Below the pieces are notes generated by a model. The model was not told the origin of the DNA and did no database searches. It saw nothing but the letters and a program-made list of their open reading frames with translations. Of a DNA stretch of 52,393 bases, positions 1-8,668 are shown one piece after another. The position numbers were made by a program, and so were the translations under genes. Origin of the DNA: Lunatimonas lonarensis (GTDB taxonomy: Bacteria; Bacteroidota; Bacteroidia; Cytophagales; Cyclobacteriaceae); contig NZ_AQHR01000051.1 in assembly GCF_000390185.1 (NCBI RefSeq), positions 1 to 52,393 of the forward strand. The letters are read 5' to 3'. How positions within the stretch are numbered: position 1 is the stretch's first letter; every line of letters begins with the position of its first letter.

Positions 1-22
1 TTTGCCTTATTGGCCAAAATTT

Positions 23-133
23 TTAACTCCGTAAAGTAGTATTAGTTAAGTGACGATTAATAAATGAAGTCTCCAAACTTTGGATATATGCTTCCGTATC
101 TTTATAAATTTTATCAAAGTCTTGAGCAATCAT
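23..133 (-). CDS. Possible small ORF (36 aa) after the DUF262 gene; perhaps a truncated partner gene
   Basis: An ATG at 133-131 opens 36 codons ending in TAA at 25-23. It begins one base beyond the stop codon of the DUF262 gene, so the two would be transcribed together. The peptide is hydrophilic and helical in character (it contains DFDKIYKDTEAY). DUF262 genes are often followed by a second gene, in some cases a HEPN-type nuclease, and this could be the start of such a partner cut short by a stop. No family is recognised and no strong ribosome site is visible. It may be a genuine small protein, a remnant, or chance. Confidence 0.25.
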   Translation of the reverse strand: MIAQDFDKIYKDTEAYIQSLETSFINRHLTNTTLRS

Positions 134-134
134 A

Positions 135-1307
135 CTAGAAAGGATTGATGTTTAGATTTGAGCCAAAAGATTCGTTCATTAAATGTTGGAGCTTTTGAAA
201 TCTCACTCTGTAACTGTCAATATTTTTTGTTGATGATTCAACCGATGACCTAAACTCTGAATCGTTTTGACATAGATTTATGAAGCCTATTTTAAATTTA
301 TCGATTGTGTTTTCATTTATCAATTCTTTAGGTAAACGGGTAAAAAAGAAAAGTTGTGCTTCAAGTATTACTCTATTAAATCTTGATTCAGGCTTGTCGT
401 TGGTGAATTTACGTCCTACAAATCTGTAGTCACCAAAAATGTCTTTTAAAAGTTCAATAGAATCGTTGATTAGGTGATATATTGTTGCAACCTTGGTTTT
501 GTAACTCTCCCATTCCTTTGTCATAATAGCCATTGTGCCATCCAAAAATTGTTTTAAGTTTCCACTGTATGTATTTGAAAACTCAATCATAGATAAGCAT
601 CTTAGTAAAACTTCAATGTCTCTAAGCCTTTTGTCAGGCTCTGATAAGTTCATAACCAAATGAAGAGGTTGAATAGAATTTGTTGTTTCAATTAAAAAGT
701 CTGCAAATTCACCACGATTTAAAACTTGCCGAAGTTCTTGTGTTGAGAGGGATACCGAGCCTGAGTTTAATCTATAAAAAATGTCATATAGGACATCATT
801 GGCTTGAAAGTTTGTAATTATTGTGCACCTAAGAGCCGCATTTAAAAATTCTCGAAATTCATTGGATAGTTTCTCATTGCTTTTGATGTCATTGTATGAG
901 TAACCAACTAGGTTTTTGAGTACGGTTAGTTTAATTAATTTTCCACCATTGTCCCAATAGCCAAATTCTTCTGGATTGATGAAACCAGCAATCGTCAATA
1001 AGCGTTGTTTGCCATCAATAACCGCAAAAGACTTTTTTTGTAAGGGATTTTCGGCTAGAACAATCTCTGGTATTGGATAACCAATGATAATAGACTCAAT
1101 TAACTTGCTTCTTTTGTCATCATTCCACGCATTTCTCCTTTGATATTTAGGATTTAAATCTATGTTTTTGGAGATTATTTGACTGAACATTGTTTCTATT
1201 GTCCAGTCACGGGAATAGACAACTATTGAAGATGTTTCAAATGGGGCAATATCTTCAATAATTTCGTCATTATCATTTTCAATGTCTTCTGTGTATTCCT
1301 TACTCAT
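135..1307 (-). CDS. DUF262 domain protein (GmrSD/ParB-like nuclease N-terminal family)
   Basis: A 390-residue protein with the DUF262 hallmark IDGKQRLLTI near residues 97-106, a variant of the DGQQR signature of the ParB/sulfiredoxin-like fold found in GmrS and related proteins. Upstream lies LNPKYQRRNAWND (residues 51-63), the usual P-x-YQR-x-x-W segment. DUF262 proteins are NTP-dependent nuclease or regulator subunits, many in phage defence (GmrSD, BrxU). Here the DUF1524/HNH half (GmrD) is absent, so it is a single-domain version with unproven nuclease activity. It starts with ATG at 1307. The gene is AT-rich compared with the chromosome beyond 2.5 kb and lies in a cassette-like islet, consistent with horizontal acquisition. 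The family assignment is firm; the role is inference. Confidence 0.85.
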   Translation of the reverse strand: MSKEYTEDIENDNDEIIEDIAPFETSSIVVYSRDWTIETMFSQIISKNIDLNPKYQRRNAWNDDKRSKLIESIIIGYPIPEIVLAENPLQKKSFAVIDGKQRLLTIAGFINPEEFGYWDNGGKLIKLTVLKNLVGYSYNDIKSNEKLSNEFREFLNAALRCTIITNFQANDVLYDIFYRLNSGSVSLSTQELRQVLNRGEFADFLIETTNSIQPLHLVMNLSEPDKRLRDIEVLLRCLSMIEFSNTYSGNLKQFLDGTMAIMTKEWESYKTKVATIYHLINDSIELLKDIFGDYRFVGRKFTNDKPESRFNRVILEAQLFFFTRLPKELINENTIDKFKIGFINLCQNDSEFRSSVESSTKNIDSYRVRFQKLQHLMNESFGSNLNINPF

Positions 1308-1353
1308 GTCTTGTTATTTTGTTTATTCTGTTTTTTAAATGTTTGTCGCCCTA

Positions 1354-1495
1354 CGGTTGCCGGTAACGGGATTCAGCTTGGAGACGGCGGGCTTTCGGAG
1401 CCGTTCCCTTCCAACCTACTCCTAACTTCTTAAAGATACTAAACTTTCTATTTACTCTGAACCGCCCGCTGTCTTCCAAGGTGATGTTATGGCAC
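1354..1495. mobile_element. attC-like palindromic element between two single-gene cassettes
   Basis: The only space between the DUF262 and MORN genes is a long imperfect inverted repeat. The plus-strand arm at about 1365-1400 (core CTTGGAGACGGCGGGC, 1377-1392) pairs with 1451-1488 (core GCCCGCTGTCTTCCAAG, 1464-1480), with a few unpaired bases and a loop of about 50 bases. Outer cores are AAC (1365-1367) and GTT (1486-1488). GTTATGGCAC at 1486-1495 is the exact reverse complement of GTGCCATAAC at 2300-2309 on the far side of the MORN gene. Long imperfect arms, unpaired bases, an AAC/GTT core and a length of about 140 bp are attC features of integron cassettes. The outer motifs do not strictly match RYYYAAC/GTTRRRY and no integrase is in the window. 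Confidence 0.5.
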
Positions 1496-1497
1496 GT

Positions 1498-2289
1498 TTA
1501 TTTTCGATAATCTATAGTGTTTACTAATAAACTATCTTTATAAAACCGCTCCTCAATTAGTTCTCCTTGTGAATTATAATACTTCCATTTTCCTTCAGGA
1601 TTGCCTTTAATATGGAAAGTCCTACCTATAACCAATCCATTACTATTGTAAACTATTAATGAATCATTTAATAAATTGTCTTCGTAAAAACTCACAACCT
1701 CTACTTGCCCATTATCATAATAGGTTAGGCATTTGCCTTGCTTTAGACCATCGGTATAAGAAAATTCAGTTTTAAGATTCCCATTTTCGAAGTAATTTTT
1801 CACAGTTCCATGGGGCACTCCATTTTTCCAAGTTACAACTGTTTCTATCTGTCCATTTAGATAATATTCCGTACTGATACTATCTAATTGCCCATCAACA
1901 AACTTATATTCTCCGGATAATGAACCATTCTCGAAATATTCAATTTTTTTCCCGTGCTCTAAACCGTTCAAGAAATTGGTAATGCTATGAAGAGAACCTT
2001 CTGGGAAGTAAAATCTCCATTCTCCTTCTTTTTTTCCATTTTGCATTAGGCCTTCAGATTGTTTTATTTCATTTTCGAACCAAAAATTGGCTGTACCATT
2101 CATTAGCCCATCTTTATACTGACATGAAAAAGAAAGAGTCCCATTTTCATGGTATTCATATCGAATTCCTTGGAAAAGGCTATTAGTTTCTATTTCGTAC
2201 ATAATTCCATCTCGCTCAATGATATTTATAGATGACTTTTCAGTTGAGCAAGAAAATATTATTAACAACAAAATTGCTAGTTTCTTCAT
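1498..2289 (-). CDS. MORN-repeat (YwqK-like) lipoprotein
   Basis: A 263-residue protein with an N-terminal lipoprotein signal (MKKLAILLLIIFSC; lipobox cysteine at residue 14), followed by about nine MORN-type repeats of 22-24 residues with the pattern Y-x-NG-x-L-x-x-x-x-x-Y-x-x-G-x-x-x-G. Examples are YHENGTLSFSCQYKDG and YFENGNLKTEFSYTDG. Databases often call these 'YwqK family antitoxin', but the signal peptide argues for an envelope protein; its function is unknown. The coding sequence fills its cassette completely: the stop lies 2 bp from one GTTATGGCAC copy and the ATG about 10 bp from the other. This compactness, the low GC and the flanking palindromes mark it as a mobile single-gene unit. 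Confidence 0.85.
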   Translation of the reverse strand: MKKLAILLLIIFSCSTEKSSINIIERDGIMYEIETNSLFQGIRYEYHENGTLSFSCQYKDGLMNGTANFWFENEIKQSEGLMQNGKKEGEWRFYFPEGSLHSITNFLNGLEHGKKIEYFENGSLSGEYKFVDGQLDSISTEYYLNGQIETVVTWKNGVPHGTVKNYFENGNLKTEFSYTDGLKQGKCLTYYDNGQVEVVSFYEDNLLNDSLIVYNSNGLVIGRTFHIKGNPEGKWKYYNSQGELIEERFYKDSLLVNTIDYRK

Positions 2290-2299
2290 TTCTTTTTAT

Positions 2300-2368
2300 G
2301 TGCCATAACTCTGTTATAGGCGCAACGCCGTTGCTCCTATAATTCTTCTTACTGGTTGCCTGGGCGCA
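2300..2368. mobile_element. Second attC-like palindromic element, upstream of the MORN gene
   Basis: The element starts with GTGCCATAAC (2300-2309), complementary to GTTATGGCAC at the other end of the MORN cassette. It contains a strong hairpin with a 13-bp arm TTATAGGCGCAAC, a 3-base loop, and the partner arm GTTGCTCCTATAA (one mismatch), about 2314-2342, and ends near GGTTGCC (2353-2360). At about 69 bp with AAC/GTT outer cores it falls in the attC size range. It marks the right end of the AT-rich islet; beyond it the normal chromosome resumes. Confidence 0.42.
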
Positions 2369-2494
2369 TGTTGGTTTTGCCTATTTCTTCGACACTCATC
2401 GAGCATATCCTGTCTCCTCCATTGATTTAAATAACGATGCGAAGATTTTGCTTCCAACACCTTTTGATAAAGATAGGGTTTAATTCCCATGTTT

Positions 2495-2518
2495 AAAATA
2501 CCCTGATCGGGGTATTTT
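2495..2518. terminator. Hairpin terminator after the hydroxyacid dehydrogenase gene
   Basis: A perfect 9-bp stem, AAAATACCC (2495-2503) and GGGTATTTT (2510-2518), with a 6-base loop and A/T tracts on both sides. It lies 57 bp past the stop of the minus-strand dehydrogenase gene and can act in both directions. Confidence 0.55.
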
Positions 2519-2575
2519 TCGGACTCAAATGGGTATTTTTGGGAGTTTTAAGTTGGGAAATGAGATATGAGAGTA

Positions 2576-5464
2576 TCACTCCCCCTTTACCACCTCCACC
2601 AATTCCACCCAGTGCCTTGCTTTTTTTCCTGTGAAGTGGTCGATCTGATGGCGGCAGCTGAAGCCGCAGGCAGCCAGGGAATTTCCGGCTTCCAGCTTGC
2701 GTACAGCCGGAAAGAGGATCTCTTCCCCGATTTTTCGAGACAGCTCCAGATGCTCCTTTTCGTAGCCAAAGGATCCTGCCATGCCGCAGCAGCCCGAGGG
2801 GATTTCCATCACCTGATGGGCATTCCCCATCAGCTTTTTCATGCTCTGGGTGCCGTAGAGGGCCTTTTGGTGGCAGTGGCCGTGGATGACCATCCGCTTA
2901 TCCTTGGGTCGTAGGGTGTGCTCCAGCCGACCGGCATCCTTTTCCCGAGCCAAGAACACGTCGATCATCAGCACCTGGTTTTTTAGCTTTTGGGCAATCT
3001 CCGGGGAATCCATTAAGTCCGGGAAGTCGTCGTTGAAAGCCGAAGCACAACTGGGTTCGCAGACCACCACCGTAAGGCCACGATCCAGGTAGGGCAACAG
3101 TTGGCGGATGGTCTCGTTGCCCTGGGCCTTGGCCTCCCGGAGGAAGCCGTGCGAGATCTTGGGCCGCTGGCAGCAGCCTACGTTGGCCAAGTGCACGCGG
3201 TAACCGCAGGCGTTGAGGAGCTTCAGGGCCGATTTTCCGATATCGGGTTCGTGGAAGTTCAGGTAGGTATCGGCAAAGAGTACCACCTCCTTTTGCAGGT
3301 GGTCGGGCTGGGCGGCATTTCTGTCAAACCAGCGGTAAAAGGGTTCCGAGGCATAGGCCGGTAGGGTGCGTTCGCTGGAGAAACCGGCCACCTTTTCCAG
3401 GGATTTGCGGAAGGGCTTGGAGGCCTGCAGGGCGTTGACGGCCTTGGCAAAGGGGCCAGAAAATAGCCGGGCGGCCTTGGCGGAATCACGGATCAGGCGG
3501 TCACGGCGGCTGGTGCCGTTTTGGTCGTAGTACAGCTGCATCACGTCGCTTTTCAGCTTGGCCATGTCCACATTACTGGGGCACTCGGATTTGCAGGCCT
3601 TGCAGGAAAGGCACAGAGAGAGGGTTTCCTGAAGGCGTTTGCTCGCAAGGCCATCCTTGTCGAGCTGACCGGACATGGCCAGGCGGAGGGCATTGGCGCG
3701 GCCCCGGGTGGAGTGCTCCTCGTCGCGGGTGGCCTTGAAACTGGGACACATGGTGCCGCCCAGCAATTTGCGGCATTCCCCCACGCCTGTACACATGTGC
3801 ACGGCTTCTTCAAAGCTTTGTTCGCTGCGGTAGTGGTAGCTGGCCTTTGGCACCTGGTCCCGGTACTGGGTTCCGTACCGCAGGTTGTGTTCGATGGTCT
3901 GGGCTTCCACGATCTTGCCGGGGTTCATCCGGTTTTCGGGGTCAAAGAGGCGCTTGACCTGGATAAATGCCTGGTACAGTTCCTTGCCGAAGAAGCGTTC
4001 GTTAAAGGCACTTCGCACGAGGCCGTCGCCATGTTCCCCGCTCCAGGATCCACCGTATTCCAAGACAAGATTAAAGGTGTCTTCGGCTATGTTTTTAAGC
4101 CGTTCGATATCGTCCGCCTCCCGCAGATCCAAAATGGGCCGCACGTGGATCACGCCCACGCTCACGTGGGCATACATGGATACGGCTGCCCCATGCTTTT
4201 CGCAGATCTGCAGCGTGCGGTCTATGTATTCTTTGAGGTTGTCGGTAGGGATGGCAGCATCTTCGATAAAGGGCAGGGGCTTCTTTTTGCCCTTTATGCC
4301 CAGCATCAGACCCAGGCCTTTTTTGCGGACGAGCCACACGTCTTCGTAGGCCTCGCCCTGTGGAAATAGGGGATAGGCATAGCCCAGGCCTTTTTCCTGT
4401 AGGTCTTGGATCATCGCCATGGGCCGCTGCATCACGTCATCCATGCTGATCCCGTAAAACTCCACGATCAGGATGGCGGCCGGATTGCCGCTGATAAAGT
4501 GGCAGTGTCGTTTGGTGGTCAAGTTTTCCCGGCTGAGGTCCACCACGATTTTGTCCAGGATCTCCACGGCGGAGGGGTTGTAGCCGAGAATGGAGGTGAC
4601 CGATCCGATGGCTTCCAGCAGGTCCGAAAAGTGGATCACGCAGACAGACTTGTACTGGGGTAGGGGTTCCAGGTTTAGTTTGAGTTCCAGTGTGGTGGCC
4701 AGGGTGCCCTCGCTGCCGGTTACCAGCTTTGCCAGGTTCCATTGGTCGGTGTAGACGAATTCATCGAGGTTGTAGCCGCCCACCCGACGCATGACCTTGG
4801 GGAAGCGGGCCTTGATTTCTTCTTGGTGTGTTTCAATCAGTTGCCCAAACTCCCGGTAGATCTGTCCTTCCCGGTCGTCCTTTGCGGCGATCTCGCGGTA
4901 GGCTTCGGGTGTTTTTTTCGAAAGCGTCATTTCCGTGCCATCGGCCAGCAGCACCCGGGCCTCCAGCACATGATCCACGGTCTTGCCATACAGGATGCTC
5001 TTGGTGCCCGAGGAGTTGTTGCCGGTCATGCCCCCCACGTTGGCGCGGCTGGAGGTGGCCGGATCCACGGCGAAATGAAGGCCTAGGGGCGCAAGTTCGT
5101 CGTTGAGCACGTCGCGTACCTTTCCCGGTTGTACCCGCACCCAGCGCTCTTCCTGGTTGATTTCCAGGGTGGCATGCATGTATTTGGAAAAATCCAAAAT
5201 CATGGATTTGCCCACGGTCTGTCCGGCCAAGCTGGTACCTCCTCCCCGGGGCAGGATGCACACACCGTGATCCGCGGCCAGCTTCAGGGCCGTTTTTACG
5301 TCCTCCTCGTGACGGGGCAATACCACAGCCAGTGGCCGGATCTGGTAGATGCTGGCATCGGTACTGTATATGCCCAGCGAATAGTCGTCGACGAGCACGT
5401 CGCCGGCAATACGTTCGGAAAGTGACTGGATAAAGGTGCTTTGTTCGGTAGCGGTATGGGACAT
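2576..5464 (-). CDS. ydiJ: FAD-binding / 4Fe-4S D-2-hydroxyacid dehydrogenase, YdiJ-like (GlcD-GlcF fusion type)
   Basis: A 962-residue flavoprotein that oxidises a D-2-hydroxyacid and passes electrons through Fe-S clusters; E. coli YdiJ acts on D-2-hydroxyglutarate, and D-lactate or glycolate are alternatives. The FAD-binding loop PRGGGTSLAGQTVG lies at residues 72-85, with NNSSGTKSILYG near 149-160. A ferredoxin region follows with CTGVGEC (558-564) and CLSCKACKSEC (618-628), then two CCG-type segments with GCC (763-765), CEPSC (802-806) and GCCG (891-894). The open frame runs on to 5881, but that extension is rich in low-complexity Ala/Pro and overlaps the divergent oxidoreductase gene. 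ATG at 5464 fits both the family N-terminus and a promoter 33 bp upstream. The family is certain; the exact substrate is not. Confidence 0.9.
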   Translation of the reverse strand: MSHTATEQSTFIQSLSERIAGDVLVDDYSLGIYSTDASIYQIRPLAVVLPRHEEDVKTALKLAADHGVCILPRGGGTSLAGQTVGKSMILDFSKYMHATLEINQEERWVRVQPGKVRDVLNDELAPLGLHFAVDPATSSRANVGGMTGNNSSGTKSILYGKTVDHVLEARVLLADGTEMTLSKKTPEAYREIAAKDDREGQIYREFGQLIETHQEEIKARFPKVMRRVGGYNLDEFVYTDQWNLAKLVTGSEGTLATTLELKLNLEPLPQYKSVCVIHFSDLLEAIGSVTSILGYNPSAVEILDKIVVDLSRENLTTKRHCHFISGNPAAILIVEFYGISMDDVMQRPMAMIQDLQEKGLGYAYPLFPQGEAYEDVWLVRKKGLGLMLGIKGKKKPLPFIEDAAIPTDNLKEYIDRTLQICEKHGAAVSMYAHVSVGVIHVRPILDLREADDIERLKNIAEDTFNLVLEYGGSWSGEHGDGLVRSAFNERFFGKELYQAFIQVKRLFDPENRMNPGKIVEAQTIEHNLRYGTQYRDQVPKASYHYRSEQSFEEAVHMCTGVGECRKLLGGTMCPSFKATRDEEHSTRGRANALRLAMSGQLDKDGLASKRLQETLSLCLSCKACKSECPSNVDMAKLKSDVMQLYYDQNGTSRRDRLIRDSAKAARLFSGPFAKAVNALQASKPFRKSLEKVAGFSSERTLPAYASEPFYRWFDRNAAQPDHLQKEVVLFADTYLNFHEPDIGKSALKLLNACGYRVHLANVGCCQRPKISHGFLREAKAQGNETIRQLLPYLDRGLTVVVCEPSCASAFNDDFPDLMDSPEIAQKLKNQVLMIDVFLAREKDAGRLEHTLRPKDKRMVIHGHCHQKALYGTQSMKKLMGNAHQVMEIPSGCCGMAGSFGYEKEHLELSRKIGEEILFPAVRKLEAGNSLAACGFSCRHQIDHFTGKKARHWVELVEVVKGE

Positions 5465-5496
5465 GGCAATGGTTTTTGGGGTTATCGCATGGATGC

Positions 5497-5528
5497 CAAA
5501 TATATTGTTTTTTGCCTGCGCTTTGCAA
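5497..5528 (-). promoter_or_regulatory. Bacteroidota-type promoter for the hydroxyacid dehydrogenase gene
   Basis: On the minus strand, TTG (5528-5526) and TATATTTG (5504-5497) are separated by 21 bases, matching the Bacteroidota -33 TTG / -7 TAnnTTTG pattern. Transcription would start near 5490, about 26 bases before the ATG at 5464, which supports that start. The rest of 5465-5666 is shared with the divergent gene at 5667 and shows no other clear signal. Confidence 0.55.
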
Positions 5529-5666
5529 GGCTGATTGGCACAAAGGGTAGCAAATTCGGCAATTGGTGTAAAAAATGTTTGAAATGGCAGACACAAATTG
5601 TAATTTTCCCCATGCTTACTCTTTGGGTTCGCAGCTAGTACACGTTTCATAAACCCATTCCACACC

Positions 5667-6971
5667 ATGTTTGAAAAAGCTGATAAGAATGAAAGGAGAA
5701 CCTTCCTGAAAACCACCGGTGCCGCTTTGGTAGGCAGTACCGTTCTACCCATGCCATTTGCCATTGCCAGCGGTATGGCTTCCCGCCGGGAGCCATTGAA
5801 AGTTGGGCTGATTGGCTGCGGGGGCAGGGGTACCGGTGCGGCAGCCCAAGCCCTCAAGGCAGACAAAGATGCCGTGCTCACCTGTATGGCGGATGTTTTT
5901 GAAGATTACTTGGAGGAATCCTATCAGTCGCTGATGAAGGTCAACCCCACGCAGGTGAAGGTGGACAAGGCCCATAAATTCGTGGGATTTGACGCCTACC
6001 GCAAGGTGTTGGATTCCGGGGTGGATGTGGTGATTTTGACCACGCCGCCGGCCTTTCGGCCCAGCCATTTCAAGGAAGCGGTAGACGCGGGGAAACATGT
6101 CTTCTGTGAAAAACCAGTGGCCGTGGATGCCCCGGGCGTTCGATTGGTTCTGGAGACGGCCAAAAAGGCCAAGGAAAAGAACCTATCGGTGGTGTCTGGC
6201 TTTACCTTCCGGTACGATTTTGCCAAGCGGGAGCTGTTTGAACGGATTCAGTCGGGTGCGATCGGGGAGGTGACCAACGTGTTTACCGCGCGCAATGGCG
6301 GTGGACTGTGGTACAAACCCCGGCAGGCCAACTGGACGGAGATGGAATACCAAATGCGCAACTGGTACTATTACGACTGGCTGTCCGGTGATTACATCGT
6401 GGAGATGATGGTCCACAGCCTGGACATGATGTCCTGGGCCTTTGGCGACAGGCTGCCGCTAAGCGCCACGGGCACCGGCGGCAGGCAGTCCCGCACCGAA
6501 GAAAACTTTGGCAATATTTACGATCATTTCGCCATCGAGTATGATTACGGCAACCACCTGAAAGGCGTACACTTCAGCCGGCAACAGAAAGGCTGCTCCA
6601 ATACTAATAAGGTAGACATTTCCGGTACGGACGGATTTGCCGCCGTGGACATCGGAAAGCGGATCCATGCCACCTATGGACGCAATAAATGGGATTACCA
6701 GGGAGAATACAACAACCCCTACGAAACCCAACATGAGGATCTTTTTGCGGCGATTCGCTCCGGTAAGCCGCTGAATGAAGGTGAGCTTATGGCAAACAGC
6801 ACGATGTTGGCCGTACTTGGCCGCATGGTGGGCTACAGCGGGCAAACCATCACCTGGGAGGAGGCCATGAATTCCAACCAAGTACTCGGCCCCGATATGC
6901 AGGCCTATGCCTGGGACCTCAAGTGGCCGGTACCGCCCGTGGCGATTCCCGGAGTCACCAAAGTGGTTTAA
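5667..6971 (+). CDS. Exported Gfo/Idh/MocA family oxidoreductase (Tat signal)
   Basis: A 434-residue NAD(P)-dependent oxidoreductase. Its twin-arginine signal (ERRTFLKTTGAALVGS, residues 9-24) directs folded export. The Rossmann nucleotide loop GLIGCGGRGTG is at 47-57 and the family motif CEKPVAVD at 147-154. The C-terminal half is the usual Gfo/Idh/MocA alpha/beta sugar-binding domain. Such exported members act on sugars or sugar derivatives (oxidation or epimerisation) and are common in Bacteroidota and Planctomycetota glycan loci. It is the first gene of a plus-strand run continuing with the DUF1080, PhyH and heme-propeller genes. The substrate cannot be read from sequence. Confidence 0.88.
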   Translation: MFEKADKNERRTFLKTTGAALVGSTVLPMPFAIASGMASRREPLKVGLIGCGGRGTGAAAQALKADKDAVLTCMADVFEDYLEESYQSLMKVNPTQVKVDKAHKFVGFDAYRKVLDSGVDVVILTTPPAFRPSHFKEAVDAGKHVFCEKPVAVDAPGVRLVLETAKKAKEKNLSVVSGFTFRYDFAKRELFERIQSGAIGEVTNVFTARNGGGLWYKPRQANWTEMEYQMRNWYYYDWLSGDYIVEMMVHSLDMMSWAFGDRLPLSATGTGGRQSRTEENFGNIYDHFAIEYDYGNHLKGVHFSRQQKGCSNTNKVDISGTDGFAAVDIGKRIHATYGRNKWDYQGEYNNPYETQHEDLFAAIRSGKPLNEGELMANSTMLAVLGRMVGYSGQTITWEEAMNSNQVLGPDMQAYAWDLKWPVPPVAIPGVTKVV

Positions 6972-7004
6972 CTTTTCTTCACCCTTTTACCTAAGATAAT
7001 CCGA

Positions 7005-7763
7005 ATGCACCTTCTGCAAAAAATTGCCCTTGGCACAGCGTTTTCCCTGATGCCCATTGGCCTTATGGCCCAGGAATACCTGTTTGAATTTGGCAAAGAA
7101 CAAGGCCTAGAGGCGGTGATCAGTGGAAAGACCCCCACCGAACAACCGATCAAATGGTTTAATGTGAATACCGAAAAGAAAACCTGGCGTTTCGAAGAAG
7201 ATCGGCTGGTCTGCGAGGGACTGCCTATCGGCGTGATCCGCTCGGAAAAGCAGTATGAAAACTTCATCATGTACGTAGAGTGGAGCCACCAGGAACTGGG
7301 AGGAAACTCCGGCACCTTTGTGTGGAGCAGTGCCGTCCCCGGCAGCAACCGACTGCCCGATGGGGTAGAAGTGCAGATGCTGGAGCTGGATTGGGTCAAC
7401 CAAAACAAGAACGATAAGGGCGAACTGCCCCCCATTGCGTATGTCCATGGAGAGCTCTTCGGCGTGGGGGGTGTGGAAACGGTTCCCGATAACCCCAGAG
7501 GTACGCGGAGTAAATCCATCGAAAACCGATGCCTGCCCCGAGGGGAATGGAATACCTACGTGGTCGTCTGCGTGGACGGTGTGATCAAGCTGTCCGTCAA
7601 CGGCAAGTTTGTGAACGGCATTTCCCAGTCCTCCCAGAAAAAGGGATACATCTGCCTGGAGTCTGAGGGTGCGCCCATACATTTCCGCAACCTTACCGTC
7701 ACGGAGCTCCCGCCCGGAGTCACCACCATGGACCAAATAGCCCCCCTACTGCCCAACCATTAA
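7005..7763 (+). CDS. Secreted DUF1080 (3-keto-disaccharide hydrolase family) protein
   Basis: A 252-residue protein with a signal peptide (cleavage probably after LMAQ near residue 22), followed by one DUF1080 beta-sandwich (concanavalin-like fold). Family features are the tract [30 protein letters not shown], and the terminal strand pattern [14 protein letters not shown]. Some DUF1080 proteins cleave 3-keto-glycosides; others are only binding domains. Beside an exported Gfo/Idh/MocA oxidoreductase, a 3-keto-sugar route (oxidation at C3, then cleavage) is a reasonable inference. It starts 33 bp after the oxidoreductase stop, in the same operon. Confidence 0.82.
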   Translation: MHLLQKIALGTAFSLMPIGLMAQEYLFEFGKEQGLEAVISGKTPTEQPIKWFNVNTEKKTWRFEEDRLVCEGLPIGVIRSEKQYENFIMYVEWSHQELGGNSGTFVWSSAVPGSNRLPDGVEVQMLELDWVNQNKNDKGELPPIAYVHGELFGVGGVETVPDNPRGTRSKSIENRCLPRGEWNTYVVVCVDGVIKLSVNGKFVNGISQSSQKKGYICLESEGAPIHFRNLTVTELPPGVTTMDQIAPLLPNH

Positions 7764-7795
7764 TCCGTGACCGCATTGATTTAATCCATTCCAAC

Positions 7796-8668
7796 ATGAG
7801 TAGAGATCTTTCAAAAATACATGAGCTGATAGGCGATTTGTTTACCTGGCCCGAGCGGGAGAGCGACTGGGATGCCTTTCGTCTTTCCGAGGAGCAGGTA
7901 GCGTTCTTTAAGGAAAATGGCTACCTCCACAACGTCAAGTTGTTGGATCAGTGGCAGGTAGACCGGTTGAACGAGGAACTGGCGGAGTTTTTGGACAAGG
8001 ATTATGCGGGTTCTGACCTGTTTTACGAGTTTAAGTCCAACGAGTCAAGCGATCCGAATACGGTACTTTTCCACTCCCTGGGACATTGGCGCATCAAGGA
8101 AGGTTTTCACGATATCCTCTGGAATCCTGCATTTGTGATGGCCGCCAGTCAGCTGCTGGACGATAAGCCCGTTCGATTCTGGCACGACCAGTTGTTTTGT
8201 AAGCCTGCCAAGCATGGGGGCGTGGTGGCTTGGCACCAGGATTATTCCTACTGGACCCGTAGCGTACCCATGCAGCACCTTACCTGTTGGGTAGGCCTGG
8301 ATGATGCCACGGTAGAAAATGGCTGTGTGCATTATATTCCAAAATCCCATACCTGGGGTCTGTTGGACAAGCCCGAGCTGGCCGGTGAGATGGACGGCCT
8401 CATGGAGATGCTCACGCCGGAGCAGAAATCGTTGTTTCATCCCGTTCCGGTGGAAATGAAGGCAGGTTATGCTACCTTTCACCATCCCTTGGCTATACAC
8501 GGATCTTATGCCAATTATTCCGAACGCCCCAGAAGGGCCTTTGTAATCAACGTGTTTGCGGATGGCACCCGATCCAATACCGACGGCGTGCTGCTGGACG
8601 GAGTACCGGTGATACCTACCGGTGAAAAGTTGGAGGGGCAGTTCTTTCCGCTTCTCTTTGAACCATGA
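7796..8668 (+). CDS. Phytanoyl-CoA dioxygenase (PhyH) family protein
   Basis: A 290-residue Fe(II)/2-oxoglutarate dioxygenase without a signal peptide, so probably cytoplasmic. The metal triad is visible: H147 and D149 in the motif WHQD, and distal H235 in PLAIHGS; R246/R247 would bind 2-oxoglutarate. PhyH proteins hydroxylate varied small molecules, and members like this occur in sugar and phosphonate or ectoine pathways. The start at 7796 is 32 bp after the DUF1080 gene, and its TGA overlaps the next gene's ATG (ATGA, 8665-8668), indicating translational coupling to the heme-binding propeller protein. It is unusual to see this family coupled to an exported heme protein. The substrate is unknown. 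Confidence 0.85.
   Translation: MSRDLSKIHELIGDLFTWPERESDWDAFRLSEEQVAFFKENGYLHNVKLLDQWQVDRLNEELAEFLDKDYAGSDLFYEFKSNESSDPNTVLFHSLGHWRIKEGFHDILWNPAFVMAASQLLDDKPVRFWHDQLFCKPAKHGGVVAWHQDYSYWTRSVPMQHLTCWVGLDDATVENGCVHYIPKSHTWGLLDKPELAGEMDGLMEMLTPEQKSLFHPVPVEMKAGYATFHHPLAIHGSYANYSERPRRAFVINVFADGTRSNTDGVLLDGVPVIPTGEKLEGQFFPLLFEP

Noticed and set aside
135-1307. Complete GmrSD modification-dependent restriction system
   Set aside because: Only the DUF262 part is present; no DUF1524/HNH domain follows.
1498-2289. MORN-repeat protein as a toxin-antitoxin component
   Set aside because: The 'YwqK antitoxin' label is a database habit; the lipoprotein signal and lack of a toxin partner do not support it.
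3521-4369. Long plus-strand open frame opposite the dehydrogenase gene
   Set aside because: It is antisense to a clearly conserved gene, has no family resemblance and arises from GC-rich codon structure.
5465-5881. N-terminal extension of the hydroxyacid dehydrogenase frame
   Set aside because: It overlaps the divergent Gfo/Idh/MocA gene, has low-complexity Ala/Pro composition, is absent from the family, and lies upstream of a good promoter; the start at 5464 is preferred.
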